Counted from the stretch's first letter, positions 1-6,359 are shown. The stretch is 7,240 bases of DNA from Bacillota bacterium (GCA_016281165.1 JAEEIC010000070.1:1-7240), one strand, 5' to 3'. The notes: generated by a model not told the origin, from the letters alone. Translations and numbers: made by a program.

Positions 1-366
1 GACAAGCCTCACAACATGTACATGCAGACCGCGGTCAACACCGGCGGGATCTCGCTCCTGGCCTTCATCGCCATGATAGGCTGGGTGCTGGCCGACTGCC
101 TCAAGCACAGCTGCCGCATGAGGGGCCTCAGGCCTCTCGCCGAATACGTCGGCAGCGGCATCTTCCTGGGGCTCGCCGCCTTCGCCGTGACAGGCTTCTT
201 CAACGACACCACCGTCAGCACCTCGCCCCTCTTCTACAGCATGCTGGGCCTGGGCTTCGCCTGCAACAGGATAGTCGAGGAGGCGGAAAAGGAAGCGCCC
301 GCGGAAGCCGCCGCGGAAAGCGCCGAAGCCGCCGCAGCGCCCGCCGCGCGGGAGGGCCTGGGCTGA
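1..366 (+). CDS. O-antigen ligase/polymerase-like membrane protein, C-terminal part (5' end outside window)
   Basis: Reading is open from the first base and ends at TGA 364-366, so only the last 121 residues are present. The fragment begins DKPHNMYMQTAVNTGG, which resembles the HN-x-Y/L...G signature near the end of the catalytic periplasmic/extracellular loop in Wzy_C/O-antigen ligase (PF04932) proteins. Hydrophobic stretches follow at about residues 18-31 and 50-66 of the fragment, as expected for the last membrane helices, then a cytosolic-looking tail rich in Ala and Glu (about residues 87-117). Family members polymerise lipid-linked repeat units or transfer a glycan to an acceptor on the outer face of the membrane. 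In a Gram-positive context a role in secondary wall polysaccharide or teichoic-type polymer assembly is likely, by inference. The stop overlaps the start of the MurJ-like gene by one base, so the two are translationally coupled. Family call is fairly firm; substrate is unknown. Confidence 0.72.
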   Translation, partial: DKPHNMYMQTAVNTGGISLLAFIAMIGWVLADCLKHSCRMRGLRPLAEYVGSGIFLGLAAFAVTGFFNDTTVSTSPLFYSMLGLGFACNRIVEEAEKEAPAEAAAESAEAAAAPAAREGLG

Positions 367-1889
367 TGAAGAAGCTCGCCCTGGGCACCGCGAGGCTCGC
401 CGCCCTGATGACCGTGATGACCGCCTGCTCGAAGCTCCTGGGCTTCGTGCGGGAGATGGTCCTCGCCAATTATTTCGGCGCGGGGACGGTCACGGACGCC
501 TACGTCATGGCCCAGTCCATCCCCAACAACCTCATGGCGGCCATGATCAGCGCCGTGGGGACCTCCTTCATGCCCGGTTTTTCGGCCAAGCTGGAAAAGG
601 ACGGCAAAAAAGCGGCCGATCTCTTCACCAGCCAGCTGGTCAATCTGCAGCTGCTGATAGTGGCTGCCGTGGTCCTTTTTGGCTGCCTCTTCGCCCGCCC
701 GCTGGTCTCGGTCTTCGCTCCCGGCTTTTCCGCCGATACCGCCGCGCTCACGGTCTGGTATCTGCGCTTCGCCTTCTTCATCCTCTTCTTCAGCGTGCTC
801 ACCTACATCTTCGGCGCCTGGCTGAACTATAAAGGGATATTCCTGCCCCAGACCGTCTACGCGGTCTGCGCCAATCTGGTCCTCATCGCCGTCGTCATCG
901 TCAGCGCGAAGAGCGACAGGAGGCTGCTCATACTGGGGCCCGTGGCCGCGGCCGCGGTGAGCGGGATCCCGCACCTGCTGAAGGCGAGGAAGGAGGGCTT
1001 CGTCTACAGCCCCGAGGTCTCCTTAAACAGGGACGTGAGGGAAGTCGCCTCGCTGGCCGTCCCCGTCTTCATCGGCGGCTACGTGAACCAGATCAACCTC
1101 GCCATCGACAGGATACTGGCCTCCGGCCTCGCCGAGGGCAGGGTCTCGGCCCTCAATTACGCCAATCAGCTGGTCACCGCCATCACGGCCCTCTCCGTCA
1201 CCATCTTCGTCACCATACTGTACCCCAGGCTCAACATGGCCTTCGTGCAGAAAGATAACGAGCGCCTGAGCTACCTCGCGGACAGGGGCATAAGGCTCAT
1301 CTGGATACTGATGGTGCCGGCCTCGCTGGGCCTCATCTGCTACTCGCGGGACATCATCAGGGTCCTCTTCGAGAGGGGAGCCTTCGAGGCGCAGGCGACC
1401 GGCCTCACCTCTTCGGCCCTCGCCTTCTACGCCCCGGGCCTCGCCTTCCTCTCCCTCAACACCCTCATCACCAAGATCTACTACTCGATGCACGACACGA
1501 AGACGGCGGTCAAGTGCTCGGCCCTGAGCGTACTGCTCAACATCGTCCTCAACCTCATGCTGGTGGGGCCCATGGGGCACGCGGGACTGGCCCTGGCGAC
1601 CAGTATCTCGCACATGGCCAACACCGCCCTGCTCTGCTTTACCTTCAGAAGGAGATATCCTTCGGTGAAGCTCATATCGTCCTTCAGGACCCCGGTCCTG
1701 GTGCTGGTCCTCTCCGTCCTCGCGGTGGGAGCCTCGAGACTGCTCTACAAAGCCCTCGGGAGCGGTCTTCTCAAGCTCGCGCTCTGCTGCGGCCTGGCGG
1801 CCCTCATCTATCTGGCCCTGCTCAGGCTCTTCCGCTTCGAGGACATCGGCCTTCTTAAGCAGCTCGTAAAGGGCAAAAAAGAGGGATAA
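366..1889 (+). CDS. murJ: MurJ/MviN-family lipid-linked glycan flippase
   Basis: A 507-residue polytopic membrane protein, the usual length for MurJ (about 510), which moves lipid II or related undecaprenyl-linked precursors across the cytoplasmic membrane. The N-terminus has the family block SKLLGFVRE (residues 22-30), then FGAGTVTDAY with Asp44, and SIPNNLM (51-57). A second half-domain begins near REVASLAVPVFIGG with NQINLAIDR and NYANQL (264-269). Many hydrophobic helices follow, consistent with 14 membrane spans. The ATG at 366 is preceded by GGAGGG (351-356) nine bases upstream and overlaps the preceding stop by one base. Compared by eye with recalled E. coli MurJ, Arg24 and Asp39 have counterparts (Arg29, Asp44), and Arg18 is Lys23. 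Lys46, Arg52, Arg53 and Arg270 appear replaced by Ser51, Met57, Ala58 and Gln268. It may therefore be a divergent MurJ, or a paralogue that flips the polymer handled by the upstream ligase-like protein. Family assignment is strong; lipid II as the substrate is uncertain. Confidence 0.9.
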   Translation: MKKLALGTARLAALMTVMTACSKLLGFVREMVLANYFGAGTVTDAYVMAQSIPNNLMAAMISAVGTSFMPGFSAKLEKDGKKAADLFTSQLVNLQLLIVAAVVLFGCLFARPLVSVFAPGFSADTAALTVWYLRFAFFILFFSVLTYIFGAWLNYKGIFLPQTVYAVCANLVLIAVVIVSAKSDRRLLILGPVAAAAVSGIPHLLKARKEGFVYSPEVSLNRDVREVASLAVPVFIGGYVNQINLAIDRILASGLAEGRVSALNYANQLVTAITALSVTIFVTILYPRLNMAFVQKDNERLSYLADRGIRLIWILMVPASLGLICYSRDIIRVLFERGAFEAQATGLTSSALAFYAPGLAFLSLNTLITKIYYSMHDTKTAVKCSALSVLLNIVLNLMLVGPMGHAGLALATSISHMANTALLCFTFRRRYPSVKLISSFRTPVLVLVLSVLAVGASRLLYKALGSGLLKLALCCGLAALIYLALLRLFRFEDIGLLKQLVKGKKEG

Positions 1890-1895
1890 GGCGCG

Positions 1896-1920
1896 CAAAG
1901 CCCGCTTTCCGGGCCCTTTG
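1896..1920 (+). terminator. Weak hairpin after murJ, possible terminator
   Basis: Seven bases after the murJ stop, GCCCG (1900-1904) and CGGGC (1910-1914) form a five-pair stem around the loop CTTTC. The stem can be extended by AAA/TTT and C/G across a two-base CC bulge. No T-run follows directly; the first one is TTTTTTT at 1948-1954, too far away for a classical intrinsic terminator. A second small hairpin, GCCG-GAA-CGGC, lies at 1926-1936. A transcript boundary here is plausible because a good promoter follows, but the sequence evidence for intrinsic termination is poor and Rho-dependent termination is equally possible. Confidence 0.25.
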
Positions 1921-1955
1921 GCGGCGCCGGAACGGCAGAATTCACAATTTTTTTA

Positions 1956-1984
1956 CTGACAAAACACCTTCATATGGGTATAAT
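1956..1984 (+). promoter_or_regulatory. Sigma-A/sigma-70-type promoter for the LCP-SLH-rho unit
   Basis: CTGACA at 1956-1961 matches the -35 consensus TTGACA at five of six positions. TATAAT at 1979-1984 is a perfect -10, and the spacer is exactly 17 bases. A run of T (1948-1954) just upstream of the -35 could act as an UP-like element. The site sits in the only clearly AT-rich island of an otherwise GC-rich window, in an intergenic gap and in the direction of the downstream genes. Transcription would start near A1991, leaving a leader of about 130 bases before the chosen LCP start. Confidence 0.8.
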
Positions 1985-1990
1985 ATTTTA

Positions 1991-2122
1991 ACGTATTTTT
2001 AAGAGCCGCGAAAAGGCCGCCCTTAACGCCTTCTTCAGGGGATGAACGGCGGGGCCGCCGCAGGGGACAGGGGAAACATCCCCGCGCGCTTTTATTCAAA
2101 AGGGAATATCCGGGTAACACCA
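1991..2122 (+). promoter_or_regulatory. GC-rich, potentially structured 5' leader of the LCP gene
   Basis: This is the predicted untranslated region between the promoter and the preferred LCP start. Local inverted repeats are visible: CGGCG-GGGC-CGCCG at 2047-2060, GGGG-AAACAT-CCCC at 2070-2083 (with a competing GGGG at 2063-2066), and CTTTT-ATTC-AAAAG around 2089-2102 close to the translation start. I do not recognise a known riboswitch core. The GGGG stem is followed by GCGCGC before the T-run TTTT (2090-2093), so it is not a clean attenuator. The last part reads in frame with the LCP gene from an ATG at 2042, so part of this leader could instead be coding. Confidence 0.4.
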
Positions 2123-3271
2123 ATGACAAAAGAGACAAAAGAGAGAAAGAAAAAACTGGGGCCGGGAAGGCTTGCTCTGCTCGCCCTGCTCGTCTTTGCC
2201 GCCGTGACGGCGGTGGTGGCTCTCACGGACGGGAAGTCCGCGCCCGCGCCCGCGGAGCCGGTACAGACCCAGACGGATGAGCCTCTGGTCGATCCCAAGA
2301 CCGGCGAGATAGAGGTCTTTGAGCAGGACGAGATAGACGAGAGGCTCTCCCAGGACATGATGCCCATCGTCGTGGACGAGAACAGCCCCTTCTACGAGGT
2401 CTTCTCCGGTCAGGACAGGGTCAACGTGCTGCTTCTGGGCGTCGCCGACCTCATGAGCGACACCATCATGGTCGCCAGCTACGATATGGAGAACCAGGAG
2501 GTCTCCATCATCTCCATACCCCGCGACACCTATTATTTCCGAAGGAAGACCGACAACGAGGCGGAGAACAAGATCAACTGCATCTACCGCGTCTATTACA
2601 ACCGGGTCAAGGAGAACCAGCCCAAGGCCGGAGCCGAGGCGGTCGCCGCGGCGGCCTCCGACATACTCTACGGCATGCCCATCCACTGCTACGCCATCGT
2701 CGAGTATGAGGACGTCAAGAACATCATGGACGTCATCGGCGGAGTCGAGGTGCACATCCCCTTCCACATGAAGTACGACGACACCACCAAGGGCAAGGAG
2801 CTTCACATCGACATACCCGCGGGCGATCAGATCATAGATTCGAGCAACGTCGTCGAGTTCCTGAGGTTCAGGCACACCAATCCCTGGTTCGCCTCCCAGG
2901 GCTACAAGAGCTACTACGGCGGCGACATCCAGAGGACCGAGGTCCAGAGGGAGTTCGTCTCCAAGGTCCTGTCCGAGTGCTTAAAGCGCGGCAATCTGCT
3001 CAAGGTCGTCAAGTTCTGCGTCGAGAACATCGATCACAACATCACTCTGACCACCGGCTTCAAGGTCGCCAAGAAGGCCATGAAGGGCCTCTCGGCCGAG
3101 AACATCCACATGTACTCCATGCCCGGCACCGACACCACCATCGGCGGCCTCTCGTTCTGGAAGGTCGACAAGGACGGAGTCTACAGCATGCTCGAGGAGA
3201 TCTACGGCCTGAAGGAGGCTGAGGAGGCGCCCGAGGGCGAGGCCTCGTCAGGGCAGAAGGAGGGTCAATGA
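2123..3271 (+). CDS. LytR-CpsA-Psr (LCP) family cell-wall glycopolymer transferase
   Basis: A 382-residue type II membrane protein: a basic N-terminus (KETKERKKK), one membrane helix at about residues 15-35, a Pro/Ala/Asp/Glu-rich stalk, then the LCP domain from about residue 98 (DRVNVLLLGVAD) to about 300. Expected motifs are present: SDTIMV with Asp113, SIPRDT with Arg134 and Asp135, FLRFRH with Arg248 and Arg250, and GGDIQRTEVQRE with Asp268 and Arg271. LCP enzymes transfer lipid-pyrophosphate-linked wall polymers to peptidoglycan outside the membrane, using these charged residues to bind the pyrophosphate and metal. I chose ATG 2123 because it gives a compact basic-helix N-terminus. Its Shine-Dalgarno match is weak (GGG at 2112-2114). 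An in-frame ATG at 2042 would add 27 residues, but its AGGGG abuts the codon with no spacer. The gene ends in an ATGA overlap with the SLH gene. It probably attaches the polymer made by the upstream ligase/flippase genes; that link is inferred. Confidence 0.9.
   Translation: MTKETKERKKKLGPGRLALLALLVFAAVTAVVALTDGKSAPAPAEPVQTQTDEPLVDPKTGEIEVFEQDEIDERLSQDMMPIVVDENSPFYEVFSGQDRVNVLLLGVADLMSDTIMVASYDMENQEVSIISIPRDTYYFRRKTDNEAENKINCIYRVYYNRVKENQPKAGAEAVAAAASDILYGMPIHCYAIVEYEDVKNIMDVIGGVEVHIPFHMKYDDTTKGKELHIDIPAGDQIIDSSNVVEFLRFRHTNPWFASQGYKSYYGGDIQRTEVQREFVSKVLSECLKRGNLLKVVKFCVENIDHNITLTTGFKVAKKAMKGLSAENIHMYSMPGTDTTIGGLSFWKVDKDGVYSMLEEIYGLKEAEEAPEGEASSGQKEGQ
3257..3264 (+). promoter_or_regulatory. 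Strong ribosome binding site for the SLH-protein gene
   Basis: The sequence GAAGGAGGGTCA lies at the very end of the LCP reading frame and places AGGAGGG a few bases before ATG 3268. It fixes the SLH-protein start. The start codon overlaps the LCP stop (ATGA), so translation of the SLH protein should be coupled to that of the LCP protein. Confidence 0.7.
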
Positions 3272-4503
3272 GGAAACGCGAAAAGACCCGAAGGCCCGCC
3301 GTCCTTCTTCTACTGCTGTTGATAGCGGCGGCTCTGAGCGCGCCTGTCTTCGCGGAGGCGGGCTTCACCGACGTCCCCGAAGGCTACTGGGGCATTCCCT
3401 ACATAGAACTGGCCAAAGAGACCGGCCTCATCGAGGGCTATGTGCAGGATGACGGCACGGCGGAGTTCAGGCCCGAAAGATATGTGACCAAGCAGGAGTG
3501 CCTGGTCATGCTCTACAACACTTTGCAGCTGGCCTCAGCCCTTGAGGACGAGACCGGCGACTTCGTTCTCAGCGATTTTTACGCGGATCACGAGCCCGTG
3601 AGCGGGGAGCCCCTGGGCATCCCTCTCTGGGCCAGAGAATATGTGTCTTACGCCCTCGATCAGGGCATTTGCGATAAGGAAGATTTTTCGGTCGAAGCAG
3701 ATCCGGACGGCAGGTCCGGAGGGTATTCGTATGCCAGCCGCGAGCTGATAGCCAAGTGGACCGCGAGGGCCCTGGGCTGCGAGGAAGCGGCCTTCTTCCC
3801 CCTGGTCTACAGCGACGCCGATGAAGCGGATCCCGCCCTGAGGCCTTATATCGACGCCCTCTACAGGCACGGCATCATGCAGGGCAGCGGCGGCGCCTTC
3901 CATCCCAAGAGCGGAGTCAAGCGCGCGGAGATGGCGACCGTCTGCACCAGGCTCTTGGGCGTCGCCGCCGACGAAGAGGTCGGCGTCGTCACCGACAGGG
4001 GCATGATAGGGGAGGACGGCAGCGTCGCTCCCGGCGGGACGCTCTACGACAGGGAAGGCTATCTTTCTTCTCTCAAGCTCTCCGACAAGGTCGTGAGCTT
4101 CAGGGCTCCCCTGACTCTGGCCGACGGGGAGAACAGGCTGCTGGGCTTTGAGCGGGACGGGGAAGAGGTCATATACCAGGCCTCCCCGGAGCTCGTGCTG
4201 CTGCTGGACGGAAAGCCGGTGAGCTACGCGACTCTCGCCAGCTGGCAGGGCGCCGAGGTCGGCGTATATTGGTACTTCGCGGGCGAGCCCGCCCTGATCA
4301 TACAGACCGCGCCCACGGTGCAGGAGGGCTATATCAAGGACGTTAAGGACTTCAAAGATCACAGGCTGGTCACCGTCGATATCGGCGGCGGGATCCTGGC
4401 CGATTACGTCCTCACCTCGTCTTCCCTGACCCAGGGGGACATAAAAAAGAACCGCAGCTGCCGGTTCATAGCCGACGGCATAGAGATACTTGAAATGAGG
4501 TAA
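3268..4503 (+). CDS. Exported S-layer homology (SLH) domain protein
   Basis: A 411-residue secreted protein. Residues 1-29 form a signal peptide: basic RKREKTRR, a poly-Leu core, and cleavage probably after VFA (residue 29). Three SLH domains follow: SLH1 at about 33-85 (FTDVPEGYWG...PERYVTKQE), SLH2 at about 101-169 (longer, with an insert before YASRELIAKW), and SLH3 at about 180-232 (YSDADEADP...KSGVKRAEMATV). SLH triplets bind secondary cell-wall polysaccharide, often pyruvylated, and hold proteins on the wall. The usual TRAE motif is only approximate: TKQE, SREL and KRAE. Residues 240-411 form a beta-rich-looking region with segments such as VLLLDGKPVSYATL and GYIKDVKDFKDHRLVTVDIGGG; I recognise no enzyme motif there. 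The start is set by a strong AGGAGGG and an ATGA overlap with the LCP gene. A wall-anchored structural or adaptor role is likely; the function of the C-terminal region is unknown. Confidence 0.88.
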   Translation: MRKREKTRRPAVLLLLLLIAAALSAPVFAEAGFTDVPEGYWGIPYIELAKETGLIEGYVQDDGTAEFRPERYVTKQECLVMLYNTLQLASALEDETGDFVLSDFYADHEPVSGEPLGIPLWAREYVSYALDQGICDKEDFSVEADPDGRSGGYSYASRELIAKWTARALGCEEAAFFPLVYSDADEADPALRPYIDALYRHGIMQGSGGAFHPKSGVKRAEMATVCTRLLGVAADEEVGVVTDRGMIGEDGSVAPGGTLYDREGYLSSLKLSDKVVSFRAPLTLADGENRLLGFERDGEEVIYQASPELVLLLDGKPVSYATLASWQGAEVGVYWYFAGEPALIIQTAPTVQEGYIKDVKDFKDHRLVTVDIGGGILADYVLTSSSLTQGDIKKNRSCRFIADGIEILEMR

Positions 4504-4505
4504 TT

Positions 4506-6305
4506 ATGGAACTGGATCTGCTTCGAGAGAAAAAGGTCGCCGAGCTCAGGGAGATAGGAAAGGCCCTGAAGATACCCGGCGCGGCCGCCATGAAAAAGAA
4601 GGAGCTTCTCGATACGCTCATAAAGATGGCGGTGGAGGCCGAGGCTCAGGAGGCCGAAAGGCTCAGGAACGAAGAGCAGAAGAACGGGCCCGAAGAGCCC
4701 GCCCCCGAAGAGAAGGGCGCCGAAAAGCCGGCTCCCAAAAAGAGGGGCAGAAAGCCCAAAGCGGCCCGGCCCGACGCGGAGGCTGACGCGAAGGGACCGG
4801 CAAAGGAGGCTGCGAGCGAAGAGCCCGCGGATAAAGCGGCCGAAGAGGCGCCCGCGGAGAAAGCGGCTGAAGAAAAGCCCGCGGAGGAACCGGTGAAGGA
4901 AGCCCCCGCGAAGGAGGAAGCGGTCCAGCCCGCGCCGTCCAGAAAGAGGGGCAGGCCCAGGAAGAAGACCGAGACCGCGTCCGAAGCCGGCGCCGAACGC
5001 ATGATAGTCAAGATCGAAAAGACCGGAGAGCCCGCAGCGGCTCCCGCGGCTCCCCGCGCGGCGGAGGCGGCGGAAGCGAAGCCCGCCGAGGAAAAGCCCC
5101 GGGAGCAGTCCCAGCCCGCGGAGCAGAACGCCGAAGGCGAGGGCAAAAAGACCGAGGGAGAGCGTCCGAAGAGGGTCTACGAGCTCAAGGAAGGGCGCTT
5201 CGAGACCAGGGGAGTGCTCGAGGTCGTCGAGCAGGGCTACGGCTTCCTGCGTTTCGAGAACTTCATGACCTCCGATCAGGACATCTTCGTCAACCAAATC
5301 CAGATACGCCGCTTCAACCTCAAGACCGGCGACATGATAGAGTGCATCGCCAGGCCCGCCGCGGAGGGCGACCGCTTCGGCGCCCTGCTGTTCGTGAAGA
5401 CAGTCAACGGCGACGAGCCGGGAAGGGCCATAAAGAGGAAGGATTTCTCCGAGCTCACTCCCATATACCCCGACAGGCGCATAGTGCTCGAAAAGGGCAG
5501 CGCCGCCCTCTCCATGAGGATGACCGACCTGGTCGCCCCCATCGGCTTCGGCCAGAGAGGCCTCATCGTCGCGCCCCCCAAGGCCGGCAAGACCACGATC
5601 TTAAAGCAGATCGCCCAGAGCATAGAGAAGCAGGGCCTGGACGCCGAGCTCATAGTGCTGCTGATAGACGAGCGCCCGGAGGAAGTCACCGACATGAAGC
5701 GCTCCATAAACGGCGAGGTCATTTATTCGACCTTCGACGAGCAGCCCCAGCACCACGTAAAGGTGGCGGAGATGGTCCTGGCGAGGGCCCAGAGGCTGGT
5801 GGAGCACGGGAAAGACGTAATCATACTCCTCGACTCCATCACCAGGCTCTCCAGAGCCTACAACCTGGTCGAGCCCCCTTCGGGCAGGACCCTCTCGGGA
5901 GGCCTCGATCCCGCCGCCCTCTACAAGCCCAAGAAATTCTTCGGCGCCGCCCGCAACATGGAGGAAGGCGGCAGCATCACCATACTGGCCACAGCCCTCA
6001 TCGAGACCGGCTCCCGCATGGACGACATGATATTCGAGGAATTCAAGGGCACCGGCAATATGGAGCTGCACCTCGACCGCAAGCTCTCCGAGAAGAGGAT
6101 CTTCCCCGCCATCAACCTCAACAAATCGGGCACCCGCCGCGAGGACATGCTCATGAGCTCCGACGAGCTCGAGGCCGTGTGGATGATGAGGAGGGCCGTG
6201 GCCGACATGGGCATACAGGACGCGACCGAGAAGATCGTCTTCGAGCTCGTCCACACCAGAAAGAACGCCGACTTCATCGAGCGCTTCAGAAAGATAAGGC
6301 TGTAG
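4506..6305 (+). CDS. rho: Transcription termination factor Rho with long low-complexity N-terminal insert
   Basis: A 599-residue Rho, against 419 in E. coli; the extra length lies in one insert. Residues 1-41 form the Rho_N helical domain (LDLLREKKVAELREIGKALK). Residues about 42-222 are a disordered Ala/Glu/Lys/Pro-rich segment. The cold-shock-like RNA-binding domain runs from about 223 (GYGFLRF, QIRRFNLKTGD), then the RecA-type ATPase: P-loop APPKAGKTT at 356-364, LLIDERPEEVTDM, Walker B VIILLDS with Asp443, the LSGGLDPAALYKPKKFFGAARN region, and KGTGNMELHLDRK. Rho is a hexameric RNA helicase that loads on nascent RNA and dissociates RNA polymerase. All catalytic motifs look intact, and the LIDER stretch corresponding to the bicyclomycin pocket (E. 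coli Leu208-Arg212) is conserved. GAGG at 4497-4500 lies five bases before ATG 4506. The start is two bases after the SLH stop, so rho is probably co-transcribed with the envelope genes. Confidence 0.98.
   Translation: MELDLLREKKVAELREIGKALKIPGAAAMKKKELLDTLIKMAVEAEAQEAERLRNEEQKNGPEEPAPEEKGAEKPAPKKRGRKPKAARPDAEADAKGPAKEAASEEPADKAAEEAPAEKAAEEKPAEEPVKEAPAKEEAVQPAPSRKRGRPRKKTETASEAGAERMIVKIEKTGEPAAAPAAPRAAEAAEAKPAEEKPREQSQPAEQNAEGEGKKTEGERPKRVYELKEGRFETRGVLEVVEQGYGFLRFENFMTSDQDIFVNQIQIRRFNLKTGDMIECIARPAAEGDRFGALLFVKTVNGDEPGRAIKRKDFSELTPIYPDRRIVLEKGSAALSMRMTDLVAPIGFGQRGLIVAPPKAGKTTILKQIAQSIEKQGLDAELIVLLIDERPEEVTDMKRSINGEVIYSTFDEQPQHHVKVAEMVLARAQRLVEHGKDVIILLDSITRLSRAYNLVEPPSGRTLSGGLDPAALYKPKKFFGAARNMEEGGSITILATALIETGSRMDDMIFEEFKGTGNMELHLDRKLSEKRIFPAINLNKSGTRREDMLMSSDELEAVWMMRRAVADMGIQDATEKIVFELVHTRKNADFIERFRKIRL
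4833..4886 (+). repeat. Two-copy 27-base tandem repeat inside the rho insert
   Basis: Two adjacent 27-base units (4833-4859 and 4860-4886) differ at four positions and encode KAAEEAPAE and KAAEEKPAE (Rho residues 110-127). They lie within the Ala/Glu/Lys/Pro-rich insert, where looser repeats of the same composition continue on both sides (EEPAD, EEPVKEAPAKEE). The period is a multiple of three, so copy-number change would keep the frame. This suggests that the insert grows and shrinks by repeat slippage. Confidence 0.7.
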
Positions 6306-6328
6306 CCCGGCAGCGGGCCGCGGCCGCG
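6305..6328 (+). other. GC hairpin and palindrome after the rho stop
   Basis: GCCCG (6305-6309) and CGGGC (6314-6318) can pair around a GCAG loop, followed at once by the perfect ten-base palindrome CGCGGCCGCG (6319-6328). No T-run follows; the next bases are TAAGATATAAAT. This is therefore not a classical intrinsic terminator. It may act as an RNA 3'-end stabiliser or processing signal between rho and the next gene, or have no function. Confidence 0.35.
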
Positions 6329-6359
6329 TAAGATATAAATGGATCTTGACAGGATATTC

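Noticed and set aside
1645..1668. Strong internal Shine-Dalgarno-like AGAAGGAGATAT with an in-frame GTG in murJ
   Set aside because: It encodes Arg-Arg-Arg-Tyr in a normal loop of MurJ. An internal start would give only a short C-terminal membrane fragment with no known role.
1023..1898. Long open minus-strand frame opposite murJ
   Set aside because: The translation is low-complexity (Glu/Gly/Arg/His-rich) with no recognisable domain, and the plus frame is a clear MurJ-family protein.
2063..2096. Attenuator (GGGG/CCCC stem plus T-run) in the LCP leader
   Set aside because: The stem is only four pairs and seven bases separate it from a short, interrupted T-run. Kept only as possible leader structure.
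6305..6328. Intrinsic terminator after rho
   Set aside because: The hairpin and palindrome are present but no U-tract follows, so it was recorded only as a structural feature.
5342..6331. 329-codon plus-strand frame overlapping rho
   Set aside because: It is an Arg/His/Gly-rich shifted frame of rho with no independent features.
6346..6351. Perfect TTGACA as a -35 box before the DUF1385 gene
   Set aside because: The bases about 17 downstream are GC-rich with no -10-like hexamer, and the site would lie at or inside the coding start.
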